Positions 21,230 through 31,516 of a stretch of DNA of 41,097 bases are shown piece by piece. The stretch is taken from positions 1 to 41,097 of the IMG/VR virus record IMGVR_UViG_3300020526_000086, one strand, 5' to 3'. The notes beneath the pieces are model-generated. The model had not been told where the DNA came from, did no database searches, and saw only the letters and a list, made by a program, of their open reading frames with translations. Within the stretch, counting starts at the first letter, position 1. Every line of letters starts with the position of its first letter. The position numbers and the translations under genes were made by a program. Origin of the DNA: a virus.

Positions 21230-23825
21230 AGAATCTTTATTAAAGTCAAATTTTTTAGGAAGAGACGGATTTGTTTGGTGGATAGGACAAGTGGCACCTG
21301 CTGCTGTCTGGAGAACTGAAAAATCAAAATTTGACTCAGGAGAAAACAAAAGAGATGACAAAGGCAACCCCAAAATAGGGGAAGGTTGGGCGTATCGTTG
21401 TAAAGTAAGGATTGTAGGGTATCACACTTTTGATGGAGATATTCTCCCAGATAACGATCTTCCTTGGGCACACGTTTCAATGAGTCCAGAAAATGGAACT
21501 GCTCAAGGAAGTGTCGGAAAGACAATGATGATTGTTGGTGGAGAGACTGTTTATGGATTCTTTTTGGATGGAGAAGACGCACAGCAGCCCGTAATTGTTG
21601 GTTGTTTGCATAGAAATGAAAGTGCATCAAAGAATTTTATTACCCCAGAGTTTCTAGCAAAAGAAAAAAGTTCTCAATTTAAACCATTTACTGGACATCA
21701 AGGACCATTGATTCAAGGTCCTACACAAATAAGAGAAAAGAATCCAGCAATTCAACAAGAACCAACTGTTGCGGCAAATCCAACAGTTGGAATACAAACA
21801 TCTAGTTTAGTGGGAGATCCAGTACCAGCATCAAGAGAACAGAATAAACCAGGTTCAGATCAATTAATTCGCAAATCTTTAGCAACACAACAATTTGTAC
21901 TAAAAGGTTGTGAAATAAAGGTAGTAAGAGAAAATGGATGTAATGATAATATAATTGGAAAAATTTCAAAAGTCATTCAAGATTTCGTTGCTTTTGTGAA
22001 TCGTTTAGAAAAAGCAATTGATACTTATATTGATCCTGTTTTAAATACATTAGTAGATATAACAACAGAAATAAAAACCTTTGCAACTAGAATTGTTGGG
22101 ATTGTAAAGTTTATAATCAATAATATGAGAAATGGTATTATTGGTTTAATTACAAAATTATTCGGAAAGTTTATTGGATTAATTGTTCCACTACCACAAC
22201 AACCACCAGTTGCTAGTGCAACAAAAAATATTATTGATATTATTTTTTGTGTTTTTGAAAAATTACTTCCAATATTGATTGATTTCATAATTAACATGCT
22301 TACCAATATGGTAGGTAAGGCAATCAATGCTCCACTTTGTGCTGTAGAGCAAGCTGTTGGATCAATTTTAGCAAAACTAATTGATGCAATAGATGGACTT
22401 CTTTCTCCTATTTTTTCTGGATTGAATTGGTTACTTGGTGCAGTCGGTCAAGTTAAAGATATCTTGGGTAAAGTGTCTTCAATCGCACAACAGATTTTGA
22501 GTTTCCTAGCATGTGATAGATTAAAATGTGAAACTCCAATTGAATGGTCTCCTTGTGGGGGTCCAGAAAAAAAGGGTTCTGATAGTTGGAATAGAACACT
22601 AAAGAGTATGAATGTGCTTAAGGGAATTAACTCTAATCTTAGTCTTGCTATGAGTCAGATGTCTCTATTTGGGTATACTGGAAGTTCTCCATATAAAGAC
22701 TGCACTGAAAAAGCATTAAGACCAAAAAATCAAAAAGATCAAATTCCTTTACCTCCTGGTGTAATAGCACCCAGATGCATACCACCAGAAGTTGAGATTT
22801 TTGGAGATGGTATTAGGGCACAAGCAGTTCCTATAGTTAATAATTCTGGAAGTATAATTGCAATAGAAATCTTAAATAGAGGTAAAGGATACTCTAAACC
22901 ACCGACTGTTGTTATAAGAGATAATACCAATCATGGAAGTGGAGCACAAGCGTCTGCATCTGTAGTAAATGGTGAAGTTACGTCCATTTATTTAAATAAT
23001 TCTGGTTCTGGATACTGTCCAACTAATTTAACCTCAATTTTAAAATCTCCAACATATGTGGTTACAGCAAATAAGTATAGTTTTTATGAAGGAGAAACAG
23101 TAACTTTTACTATAAATACCGAAAATATTCCAGATGGTACTGTTCTCGAATATGAGATTTCTGGTGATATAACTCCAACTGACATTGAAGGTTTATCTAG
23201 TTTCTATGGAAGTGTCACATTATCATCGGGAAGAGCAACTAAATCATTTAAATTCAAACAAGATAGTATCAATGAAAATGCTGAAATAGTAATTTTTGAT
23301 TTATTAGACAAAGATGGAATAAAAGTTGCCAGAACGACAGTAGTTGTAAGTAATGAACTGTCTCCAGTTCTTGCTCCTGCACCAAATAATCCAATAGAAT
23401 CCCCACCAGGAACATTTATTCCTGGTGATGGTGGTGGAACTGGATTTGGAAATACTACTACATCAAGACCTATATTCCCTGGAATTGGTACACAAATAAC
23501 ACCAGAAACGGGAATTGGTACTGGCATTGTAGGTATCGTAACAAGTGTAATAATTCCAAATCCAGGAACAGGATATACTGGTGGTGATACTATTAATGTA
23601 GGTCCTTGTGTTTTTGAAATTATTGTTTCAAGTTCTGGTGCTATAGTTGGAGTTAAATCAACAACTTGTACAACAGAATTCTCTGATCTACCAACAGCAA
23701 TTATTAACACAAACACTGGTGAAGGTGCTAGGGCATTCCCAGTCCTCACATTGTCACCTAAATTCAATCAACCAGTGGTTACTGTTAATCAAGAAGGAAT
23801 TATTAAAGTTGTTGATTGCATATAA
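21222..23825 (+). CDS. 5: Baseplate hub and spike protein gp5-like, without lysozyme
   Basis: gp5 forms the central spike. The 867-residue product starts with the gp5 OB fold (residues 10-130): WWIGQVAPAAVWRTEKSKFD, CKVRIVGYHTFDGDILPDND, LPWAHVSMSPENG, VGGETVYGFFLDGEDAQQPV. The T4 lysozyme domain is missing. Instead there is a long hydrophobic helical region (about 245-430), then modules with LNRGKGYSKPPTVVIRD and NNSGSGYCP, a Calx-beta-like stretch (YSFYEGETVTFTINTE) and more Gly-rich modules. The usual gp5 beta-helix is probably supplied by the next gene. Confidence 0.82.
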   Translation: MIEESLLKSNFLGRDGFVWWIGQVAPAAVWRTEKSKFDSGENKRDDKGNPKIGEGWAYRCKVRIVGYHTFDGDILPDNDLPWAHVSMSPENGTAQGSVGKTMMIVGGETVYGFFLDGEDAQQPVIVGCLHRNESASKNFITPEFLAKEKSSQFKPFTGHQGPLIQGPTQIREKNPAIQQEPTVAANPTVGIQTSSLVGDPVPASREQNKPGSDQLIRKSLATQQFVLKGCEIKVVRENGCNDNIIGKISKVIQDFVAFVNRLEKAIDTYIDPVLNTLVDITTEIKTFATRIVGIVKFIINNMRNGIIGLITKLFGKFIGLIVPLPQQPPVASATKNIIDIIFCVFEKLLPILIDFIINMLTNMVGKAINAPLCAVEQAVGSILAKLIDAIDGLLSPIFSGLNWLLGAVGQVKDILGKVSSIAQQILSFLACDRLKCETPIEWSPCGGPEKKGSDSWNRTLKSMNVLKGINSNLSLAMSQMSLFGYTGSSPYKDCTEKALRPKNQKDQIPLPPGVIAPRCIPPEVEIFGDGIRAQAVPIVNNSGSIIAIEILNRGKGYSKPPTVVIRDNTNHGSGAQASASVVNGEVTSIYLNNSGSGYCPTNLTSILKSPTYVVTANKYSFYEGETVTFTINTENIPDGTVLEYEISGDITPTDIEGLSSFYGSVTLSSGRATKSFKFKQDSINENAEIVIFDLLDKDGIKVARTTVVVSNELSPVLAPAPNNPIESPPGTFIPGDGGGTGFGNTTTSRPIFPGIGTQITPETGIGTGIVGIVTSVIIPNPGTGYTGGDTINVGPCVFEIIVSSSGAIVGVKSTTCTTEFSDLPTAIINTNTGEGARAFPVLTLSPKFNQPVVTVNQEGIIKVVDCI

Positions 23826-23855
23826 ACTAAATACAGAATATACCTTTATTATAAA

Positions 23856-24413
23856 ATGTCGGAACAACAAGCAAAAGAGTGGTGGCAGCAGGGGTTTGGA
23901 TATAGACTTCAAGGGGGAAATGTAGAATCTGGAAAGGAAGTATCATATTCTATGATTACCGATGAAGGTACTGGTTTTATGTATTATAAAACTGGGGATT
24001 ATTGGAATATTAATGATCGTAGTTCTGTTGAAAGGTGTGGAATAAAACTAAATGATAAAGAAGTTGCAAAGATAATTAAGGCAGATAATGGTGATATTGT
24101 TTTTGAAGCTCCAAACGGACAGATCACATTAAAAGCAAAAAATATCAGAATTATTGCCGAAGATGGTGATGGTGAAATTACTATGCAAGCAGGAAAAATT
24201 CTAGAGGCTGATGCACCAACATCAAGACTCAAAGGAACTAATGTTGATATCACCGCAGTTAGTGGTGCTCAGATTATAGGATCTTATGTTGATGCATCAG
24301 CATCCACTCAAGCAACTGTTTCATCTTTAACTGACGTAACACAGGGATCTCTTGTTGGCACAGTATTGAATGTTCTCGGTAATGTTAAAAAATTCTTAGA
24401 GTATTTCGCATAA
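23856..24413 (+). CDS. Spike-like beta-helix protein
   Basis: The 185-residue product starts with a short globular part, then runs as short repeated beta strands: NGDIVFEAPNGQITLKAKNI, RIIAEDGDGEITMQAGKI and LKGTNVDITAVSGAQIIGSY. This is the pattern of the triple-stranded beta-helix of the gp5 carboxy end and VgrG-type spikes. It follows gp5 and probably forms or extends the needle, as a separate chain. An ACTAAATA stretch before the gene is a degenerate late-promoter match. Confidence 0.65.
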   Translation: MSEQQAKEWWQQGFGYRLQGGNVESGKEVSYSMITDEGTGFMYYKTGDYWNINDRSSVERCGIKLNDKEVAKIIKADNGDIVFEAPNGQITLKAKNIRIIAEDGDGEITMQAGKILEADAPTSRLKGTNVDITAVSGAQIIGSYVDASASTQATVSSLTDVTQGSLVGTVLNVLGNVKKFLEYFA

Positions 24414-24414
24414 T

Positions 24415-25287
24415 ATGGCAGCAACAGCATCTATCGCAAATATTGGAGATAAACTTATAGTAGGTGCAGTTGATACCTCATTTTTAACTGCTTCTAGTAG
24501 AATTCTCCCAGGCACTGCAGTTTTGAACGGACCTGTTTTTATTGGAGCAACTCCGCAGGTAGGAATAGCTCGTGCTACTTGTATGATCGGTCCACCACTT
24601 CCTGGTGTTGCTGCCCCAGCATCTTTGGAAGTTACTGGAATTACCAATATTATTGGTAGTCTTAATGTTTTTGCTGTAAGTTTATTTACTGGTGTTTGCA
24701 CAAAACAAGGAGTAACAATTAAAAATGCTCTCAGTTTAAAAAACTCAATTAGTTTAAGTAACTCAATAAACATCGGAAATGCTCCAAAGATTAATAATGC
24801 TCCTTTAATTGTTCATTCAATTGGGTCTTTTGATGGTATATGTACTGCAGCAGATTTCTTTGCTGGTGGTACTTCATTAGTTCAAACTTATGGGATTGCA
24901 CTTTCTAAAAAACCATTTGATATTCTTCACCCAACAAAAAAAGATCATAGACTTCGTTATGTTTGCTTAGAGGGTCCAGCAGCAGAAGTTTATATTAGAG
25001 GATATCTTGATGGGACAAATAAAATAGAACTTCCGGATTATTGGAAAGGTTTAGTTGATATGAATACAATTGGTGTTCAGTTAACACCAATTAGAATGCA
25101 TCAAGAATTATATGTTGATAGAATAGAAGATGAAAATACAATTTATATTAAAAATAATAATGGTGGAACTATTAAGTGCTATTATACTGTAATGGGAGAA
25201 AGAAAAGACACAGAAAGAAACATTCCAGAATATAAAGGATTGACACCAGCTGACTATCCAGGAGATAATAGTGATTATAAATTATAA
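24415..25287 (+). CDS. Baseplate/tail protein with beta-helix and fibre-type end domain
   Basis: The first half of the 290-residue product is beta-repeat sequence (SLKNSISLSNSINIGNAPKI). The second half carries FDILHPTKKDHRLRYVCLEG with PAAEVYIRGYL, a domain common near the end of tail fibres and spikes. DYWKGLVDMNTIGVQLTPI follows. It begins two bases after the preceding stop. Its position suggests a needle tip or fibre component. The exact T4 equivalent was not recognised. Confidence 0.7.
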   Translation: MAATASIANIGDKLIVGAVDTSFLTASSRILPGTAVLNGPVFIGATPQVGIARATCMIGPPLPGVAAPASLEVTGITNIIGSLNVFAVSLFTGVCTKQGVTIKNALSLKNSISLSNSINIGNAPKINNAPLIVHSIGSFDGICTAADFFAGGTSLVQTYGIALSKKPFDILHPTKKDHRLRYVCLEGPAAEVYIRGYLDGTNKIELPDYWKGLVDMNTIGVQLTPIRMHQELYVDRIEDENTIYIKNNNGGTIKCYYTVMGERKDTERNIPEYKGLTPADYPGDNSDYKL

Positions 25288-25295
25288 TTTAGATT

Positions 25296-25979
25296 ATGAG
25301 AAAAACTCATGAAGTTTTTCCTTTAGCAATTCATCAAACAACAATAAATTGCCACAAAGAGTTTAAGGAAAAGCACTACGAAAGTCTTAAAAAATATTGG
25401 TTTAACGGATATGAGCATGAGTCCCCAGAGGCATCTTCAAGGATATTTGTCCATTTGAATAATCAATATAAACAATTTTTTGATTCTCTTAAAGATGCTT
25501 TAGATGAATATTTGGGAGTACTTGGAATTGATTATAATTTGATGAATTATCATATAGTCAAATCTTGGGTTGTGTATCATAGGGATGACACAACACCACC
25601 ATTGGCATTCCATAAACATAATGAAGCAAATATTAGTTTTGTTTACTACTTAAACACTGACGAGACCTCGGATAAATTCGTCGTAAGTAGAGTTCCAGAC
25701 AATAATGCAAATCAAGTATGTGAAGGTTGGTTTGATGTTGCAGATGAACATAATGTAATGACTGGATTTAATAAATTTAACTGCAATCATTATACTATAA
25801 CTCCCCATGAAGGAACAGTTTTAATAATGCCAACTGGAACTTACCATCATACTAAAAAATCAGTTCCAAGAATATCTCAGAGATGTGCTATTGCTGGAGA
25901 TTTGAGAGTAACTCTTAAACCAGAATATTATAAACACCATCAAGGATGCACTCACCCATCTCAATGGTTGGAATTATAG
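25296..25979 (+). CDS. 2-oxoglutarate/Fe(II)-dependent oxygenase-like protein
   Basis: The 227-residue product looks like the double-stranded beta-helix oxygenases found in many cyanophages. His106/His108 lie in LAFHKHNEANISFVYYLN, and PHEGTVLIMPTGTYHH holds the likely distal iron His (184/185), followed by an Arg (192) and IAGDLRV. The canonical HxD is not perfect (HKHNE), so the iron ligands are uncertain. The gene sits between baseplate and fibre genes. Phage members may hydroxylate proteins or nucleotides; here modification of virion proteins is possible but not shown. Confidence 0.7.
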   Translation: MRKTHEVFPLAIHQTTINCHKEFKEKHYESLKKYWFNGYEHESPEASSRIFVHLNNQYKQFFDSLKDALDEYLGVLGIDYNLMNYHIVKSWVVYHRDDTTPPLAFHKHNEANISFVYYLNTDETSDKFVVSRVPDNNANQVCEGWFDVADEHNVMTGFNKFNCNHYTITPHEGTVLIMPTGTYHHTKKSVPRISQRCAIAGDLRVTLKPEYYKHHQGCTHPSQWLEL

Positions 25980-25981
25980 TA

Positions 25982-25989
25982 AATAAATA
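25982..25989 (+). promoter_or_regulatory. T4-type late promoter box
   Basis: AATAAATA (NATAAATA) lies in the 41-base gap before the gene at 26021, 31 bases upstream of its ATG and just after the oxygenase stop. Confidence 0.5.
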
Positions 25990-26020
25990 TTAAAAAAATT
26001 GTCTTTTAGTATCTTTTAAT

Positions 26021-27772
26021 ATGTCAATATCACAAGAAATCATCAATGAGATGAAGCAAGATTTGGAAAGAAAGATAAAGGCAAGAGAGGGTGTTTTAGA
26101 TAGGTTAGCAATAGCAGATATTGAAATTGACCAATTAACTGGAGTCATTAAAGGATTGGACTCCGCATCTTTGCCATTCATTAATAATATAAATCAGGTA
26201 GTGCCTTCAATTCAATCTGCATATGATGCAAGAATAGCAGCAGATTGTAGAACTGATTTAATCTGGGAAGAAGGGAAATCATTTACAGGTTCAGTCACTA
26301 GTGGTTCTGGTGATGGTGCAACCACAACCCAAGTTACATTTACTCCGTATACAGTAGCAAAAAATAAAAATACTGCTGATTTTGAACCATTTCAAGGAAT
26401 AAAATATTATAGTAAACCATCACAAAGAGACTATGGATCATCATTAGTTGCAGAATTTGATGCTCTTGTCTCTCAAGGATCAACTGTAGTTGGTATCGTT
26501 GGTATAGATGGAGATCCAGTAACAAGTGTTCCAAGTGCAATTCAAATTAATGATACTTTGATAGATTCTTTTGATAATCCAACAATTTTTACAACTGGAG
26601 ATTTACCAGAAGTTATTGGATTTGGTACAACTGAGATAGTTGGAATAGTTACCACTTTAATTTGTGGCATCAATACTGGGTCCAATATCCTTAGAAATTT
26701 TGGAGCAGGAAATATTGGTATAGTTAGTGTGGGAATGGTGGTGATGGATCCTGTAGTAACTGGAAATGATCCTAGTTTTAGTGGTACACTATCAACTACT
26801 GGGTGGACTAGAATTACTGGGTTTGGGACAGCAAATCAAATTATAGAATATTATAATCCTTCTGGCATTTTGACAACATCAACTTTGACTGTTCCTACAT
26901 TAATATTAGATAAACCAGCAATAAATTATTTGGAAGAGGGAGAGTTTAGAGTTGGAATATTAACTCAAGTTCCAGCATTGTTTATATCTACTGCGGCATT
27001 AGCTTCATATGGAAGTACGCAAATGTATGTACTAAGAAATGATCGAGATATTGATGCAGGATTTGATTACTTAAAGAGTCCAAATACACCATTAAAAATT
27101 GGAATAATGGGGTCTGGAGACGTTGGTGTTGGAAATAGTGTTTTTTATGACACTTCCGGAAAACCAAATGAAACTCAAAGATATAATCCAAATAAAACTT
27201 TTATTGATCCAACAATAAAAAATAGGAATGACTGTTTATTTAAGAATGATGGCACTCCAAGAAAAAATGCAACCTGGGATAGTGATAGAAAAGAGTGTAC
27301 ACTAAGAGATGAACCTGCAGTTGGTGCAGGAAGAGTAAATTATAATATTGGCACTACCCAGTGGCCAACATTGACAGTATGTACAGGAGGAGGAGAATCC
27401 CCAGTAATTTGTACTACTACATATCCTCCAGAAGGAACAGTTGTCACAATTGGAGGAACTGCTGGACCAACTATTTCTTATGCAAGTACTGGTCCGACAG
27501 GGAGAAATCCCAATAGTGCTGCTTGTAATGCACTAAATTCGGCAATAACAAATGCCGAATCCAATTTAACTAATGTCATAAATCAAAATAGACCACAGGC
27601 AGAGGCACTTGTGAATAGATCAGAAGTTCTTAGAAATAGAAGATCAGAGAAAGAACTTTATGCTTGGTCTTTATTGGTATCTGCAGCAAGATTAAGAGAA
27701 GAAATAGAATTACTCAAAAAACAAATATCAGAAATGGAAAGTTTTGATTTTACTCCATATGAAATGATTTAG
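26021..27772 (+). CDS. Virion structural protein with terminal coiled coils
   Basis: The 583-residue product starts with a helical coiled coil (MSISQEIINEMKQDLERKIK and KAREGVLDRLAIADIEIDQL) and ends with another (residues about 510-575). Between them is a beta-rich, Gly/Thr/Val-rich body (for example DLPEVIGFGTTEIVGIVTTL) and a short Cys-containing stretch (NRNDCLFKNDGTPRKNATWD). This looks like a trimeric structural or fibre-like protein. No T4 equivalent was recognised. It follows a late-promoter box. Confidence 0.65.
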   Translation: MSISQEIINEMKQDLERKIKAREGVLDRLAIADIEIDQLTGVIKGLDSASLPFINNINQVVPSIQSAYDARIAADCRTDLIWEEGKSFTGSVTSGSGDGATTTQVTFTPYTVAKNKNTADFEPFQGIKYYSKPSQRDYGSSLVAEFDALVSQGSTVVGIVGIDGDPVTSVPSAIQINDTLIDSFDNPTIFTTGDLPEVIGFGTTEIVGIVTTLICGINTGSNILRNFGAGNIGIVSVGMVVMDPVVTGNDPSFSGTLSTTGWTRITGFGTANQIIEYYNPSGILTTSTLTVPTLILDKPAINYLEEGEFRVGILTQVPALFISTAALASYGSTQMYVLRNDRDIDAGFDYLKSPNTPLKIGIMGSGDVGVGNSVFYDTSGKPNETQRYNPNKTFIDPTIKNRNDCLFKNDGTPRKNATWDSDRKECTLRDEPAVGAGRVNYNIGTTQWPTLTVCTGGGESPVICTTTYPPEGTVVTIGGTAGPTISYASTGPTGRNPNSAACNALNSAITNAESNLTNVINQNRPQAEALVNRSEVLRNRRSEKELYAWSLLVSAARLREEIELLKKQISEMESFDFTPYEMI

Positions 27773-27833
27773 TAATGATTTGTAAGGCAACTATATATTA
27801 TAAGAAGAATTATCCTATTACAAAAAGTAAGTA

Positions 27834-30800
27834 ATGGCAGACAGATATCCTTTAATTGCTAATCCTGATACTAAACAGATAGAGGAATTAGCATCTTTTG
27901 ATAATTTAAATTTAACTAATAATAGTATTGTTGGTGCCACAACAATTACTTCAAATCAATTTATTGGAGATCTGGCAGGAACTGCTACAACTTCAACCTT
28001 TCTAGCAAATGCATCAAATATTATTACTGGAGTAATAAATCCATCCAGATTAAGTGGAACTTATAATATCGGTGTCACAACATCTCTTTTTCTGCAAAAT
28101 GCAGCAAATGTATTATCTGGAATACTTCCAAGAGAAAGATTAGGTGGTGAATATGATATTAATATCACTGGAACTGCTTCTACAGCAAATGCTTTAACTG
28201 ATGGTTCTCAAATTTTAGATGGTGTTATTCCAATTGAAAGACTTACTGGAGTTTATAATATTGATATTACCGGAACTGCTTTTAATGCAGTTGGTGCAGC
28301 AACATCAATTTCAATTGGTAATTCAAGTCTATCACCAGCAGAAAAGCACTACGTTTTATACTCGGAATATACCGACAGAGATGCTAGTGTTTATACTGAT
28401 TCCAATTCTTTAGTTTATATTCCTTCAACAAATAGACTTGGAATTAATTCAGATAGTCCTTCCTACAATTTAGATGTACACGGAATTGCAGGAATTACCA
28501 CATTACTAGCCAATAATGCAAATATCACTAATCTGAGTGGTCTTGTTGGAGTTGATACAATTACGAGTGACACATTAGCAGAAGCACTTGGATTTAATGT
28601 TGGTCTAACAACATTTTTAAATCTTAATGTTGAAGAACAAACCACTTTAAATGATTTAAATGTAACTGGAATTGCAACGATTGGAAATATTACATTTTCT
28701 TCCCTTGATAGTTCTCTGAATTCCCCACAAATTAATGCAACCAATACCAATACAACAGGAATTGCAACCTTTAATTCAATTTCTATTGGTTCAACTGAGA
28801 TAATAAATTCTGCAAGATTTTTTGTAAATCTTGCAGGAATTGACACTTCAACAAAATCCATATTAGTTGATTCTTTAGACGTTGGATTTTTCCAAGATCT
28901 CACATTGTCTGGTGTCGGAACACTATCTGGCAATGTCTTAATTACCAATGGTGTTAACGTTAATGGAGAATCAGTTTTAGAAGATCTTACAGTTACTGGT
29001 GTAACTTCGTTCACTTCAGTAAATGCAGATACTCTTAATGTATTAGAATATCTTGGAGATGGATCAACTTTATCTGGAATCGTAACTTCTGTTGTTGCCG
29101 GCATTGGTGTTACACTATCTCCTGCTGGAGGTACTGGTCGTGTGACAATTTCTGCTTTTAGACCAATAGGTAAAACTATTTTTGTATCACAATCAGGAAG
29201 TGATTCAAATACTGGATTAGCAGAGAACGATACAAAACGTACAATAAAAGCAGCAGCAGCAATTGCACTATCAGGAGATACAATTAAAGTATTCCCAGGA
29301 ATATATGTAGAAAATAATCCAATTATTCTTGGAAGAAATGTTGCTGTAGAAGGTGCAGAACTTCGCAACTGTATCGTAAGTCCACAAAATCCAGGATTGG
29401 ATTTATTCCACGTAAACAATAGTGTTCACATTACTGATTTAAGTTTCCAGGGACAAGAATCACAAAATGGAGCAGCAGTAGTTGCATTCCAACCATTATC
29501 TGGTGTTGCTTCTGATAGATTTTTTGATGCTGCAAGAATGATTCGTTTGAATCTAGATTATATTGCTAGAGAAACAGTTGGTTATTTGACAAGCACTGAT
29601 TATAATGGTGGCACATTCTCAATGGGAATTGGAACTGCCCAAAATTGTGCAGAAGATATTAAATCTATTTTTAAAGCAGTTTGTCACGATATTACAAGAG
29701 GTGGAAACTCAAAATGTGTAGGAGCAGGAAAGTCATATTATACAGAAGTAGGAGCACTTCAGCATATTGTTGGTGTTAAAACAGAAACCATTGATGGTAT
29801 TCGTTATGCTGCAGGAATTGCTCGTGCTGTAATTAATAATTCCACCTGGGGAGGAAAGGCAGTAGGAGTACAAACTAATGTTACTGCTGCTGTTTACAAT
29901 AATGTAGTTGGAGTGGTTACAATTACAGCAACAAACCACGGACTAACAGTTGAAGATTCTGTTAGAGTTGCTGGTTTAGGATTTACTTGTCCATCTGGTC
30001 CAGGAACACTTTTCTATCCATCAGGAAATCTTGGAAATATTTTCTCAGTTAAGAGAGTAATAAATTCAAATCAATTTGAAGTTATAGTTGGACAATCTAC
30101 ACTTCCACACACTTACGTTTCTGGTGGAACTGTTCAAAAATATAGCAATTACCAAAATACCTTTACTCAAGTAAAAGATCTGGCAATGCAAGCAGATCCA
30201 GTTACAGGATTTAATAACGGACTAAATGGATGTGCCAACGTAGTTTCTGCAATTTATTCTTGTGTTGGTGTAGTAACAACAATAATTAACCAAGGACTTA
30301 GTGTTCTTGGTACAGGAATTAATACCACTTTCCCAGGAAATGCAGGAGCAGGAACGACTATTCCAAATCATCCATCATTCTCTCCTGGAGTTGGACCAAT
30401 TACTCAAGGTCCTTACGTAAGGAACTGTACTAACTTTATTCCTAAGAGCATTGGAATGAAAATTGATGGTTTTGCTGCAGAACTAGGAGATAAAGATGAT
30501 ATTGGTGTTACTGGTTCTATGTCAGTTGACTCTTATACTCAATATAATCAAGGTGGTATTGGGGTTTCCATTACTAATGGTGCATATGCACAGTTAGTCT
30601 CTATCTTTACAATTTGTGATGATGTTGCAATTTATACTGGTTCTGGTGGGCAGTGTGATATTACAAACTCAAACTCTTCTTTTGGTACTTATGGACTTGT
30701 TTCAGAAGGAGTTGGTGATGAAACAACGAAATCAATATACAGATATACTGGAAAAGTAGTTCAAAATGCAGGAAGAGGACAAAACGAAGTCATTATTTCA

Positions 30801-31499
30801 GGGGTGGGAACAAACCGTCCATATGATGGTCAATCAATATATTTCGACACACTATATAAAACTATTGCAACAATCAAAGTAACAAATGGAGGTTCTGGGT
30901 ATCTACTTGCACCAAGAGTTACAATTGATTCTCCAACTGGACCTAATGGAATTACGGCACAAGCAACGGCAACTATAGTAAATGATTCCGTTACAGAAAT
31001 AACTGTGATTACCAATGGAACTCAATATATTTCTGCACCAAATATTACAATTGCTCCTCCACCTTCTGGTGTTACTGCAACAGCAGAAGTTGATGCATTA
31101 GAACCACTTTATTATACAGTTCAAAGTGCTACTTTACCTTCTGCAGGTATTTCAACTGTCAGTTTGACACAAAACCTAAATAATACAGTAAGTTCTGGAA
31201 GTATCGCATATTTCTCAAGAGTAAGTTTACAACTTGCTTCTTCTCATGCTTTTGAATTCATTGGTGCCGGAAATACTATTGAAGGTGCAAGACCTGCTCA
31301 AGGTGGAGTAACCATCCAAGAGAATGAAGTTATACAGACAAATGGTGGACTAGTTGTATTCACAAGTACAGACCAAGCTGGTAACTTTAGAATTGGTGAT
31401 GGTGTTGTTATTAATCAGGCAACAGGTTCAATATCTGGACGAGATTTTACAAAAGCACTATTCACAACGATGACACCTTTCATCCTTGCACTAACATAA
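27834..31499 (+). CDS. Large tail-fibre-like protein with pectin-lyase-type beta-helix
   Basis: The 1221-residue product is modular. Residues 40-145 hold about three imperfect repeats (pattern A-N-x-x-x-G-x-I-x-x-x-R-L-x-G-x-Y-x-I-x-I-T-G-T-A). Around 200 is a fibre motif, RLGINSDSPSYNLDVHG. Residues about 447-540 are pectin-lyase-like: SQSGSDSNTGLAENDTKRTI, KVFPGIYVENNPIIL and VHITDLSFQGQ. A HGL...VRVAG module is near 700, and a GSGYLLAPRVTIDS module near 1020. The beta-helix may bind or cleave surface polysaccharide of the host. No catalytic residues could be fixed. Confidence 0.7.
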   Translation: MADRYPLIANPDTKQIEELASFDNLNLTNNSIVGATTITSNQFIGDLAGTATTSTFLANASNIITGVINPSRLSGTYNIGVTTSLFLQNAANVLSGILPRERLGGEYDINITGTASTANALTDGSQILDGVIPIERLTGVYNIDITGTAFNAVGAATSISIGNSSLSPAEKHYVLYSEYTDRDASVYTDSNSLVYIPSTNRLGINSDSPSYNLDVHGIAGITTLLANNANITNLSGLVGVDTITSDTLAEALGFNVGLTTFLNLNVEEQTTLNDLNVTGIATIGNITFSSLDSSLNSPQINATNTNTTGIATFNSISIGSTEIINSARFFVNLAGIDTSTKSILVDSLDVGFFQDLTLSGVGTLSGNVLITNGVNVNGESVLEDLTVTGVTSFTSVNADTLNVLEYLGDGSTLSGIVTSVVAGIGVTLSPAGGTGRVTISAFRPIGKTIFVSQSGSDSNTGLAENDTKRTIKAAAAIALSGDTIKVFPGIYVENNPIILGRNVAVEGAELRNCIVSPQNPGLDLFHVNNSVHITDLSFQGQESQNGAAVVAFQPLSGVASDRFFDAARMIRLNLDYIARETVGYLTSTDYNGGTFSMGIGTAQNCAEDIKSIFKAVCHDITRGGNSKCVGAGKSYYTEVGALQHIVGVKTETIDGIRYAAGIARAVINNSTWGGKAVGVQTNVTAAVYNNVVGVVTITATNHGLTVEDSVRVAGLGFTCPSGPGTLFYPSGNLGNIFSVKRVINSNQFEVIVGQSTLPHTYVSGGTVQKYSNYQNTFTQVKDLAMQADPVTGFNNGLNGCANVVSAIYSCVGVVTTIINQGLSVLGTGINTTFPGNAGAGTTIPNHPSFSPGVGPITQGPYVRNCTNFIPKSIGMKIDGFAAELGDKDDIGVTGSMSVDSYTQYNQGGIGVSITNGAYAQLVSIFTICDDVAIYTGSGGQCDITNSNSSFGTYGLVSEGVGDETTKSIYRYTGKVVQNAGRGQNEVIISGVGTNRPYDGQSIYFDTLYKTIATIKVTNGGSGYLLAPRVTIDSPTGPNGITAQATATIVNDSVTEITVITNGTQYISAPNITIAPPPSGVTATAEVDALEPLYYTVQSATLPSAGISTVSLTQNLNNTVSSGSIAYFSRVSLQLASSHAFEFIGAGNTIEGARPAQGGVTIQENEVIQTNGGLVVFTSTDQAGNFRIGDGVVINQATGSISGRDFTKALFTTMTPFILALT

Positions 31500-31516
31500 T
31501 AGGAGGTTTAACGTAA

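Noticed and set aside
23204-23767. 187-residue minus-strand frame inside the gp5 gene
   Set aside because: Reverse complement of Gly/Pro/Thr-rich modules; the plus-strand reading is clearly the real one.
27960-28290. DNA-level tandem repeat at the start of the 1221-residue gene
   Set aside because: The protein repeat is clear, but the DNA copies are too diverged to list as a nucleotide repeat.
28463-29419. 318-residue minus-strand frame
   Set aside because: It is the mirror of the repeat-rich fibre gene on the plus strand, with low-complexity Val/Thr/Pro composition and no start signals.
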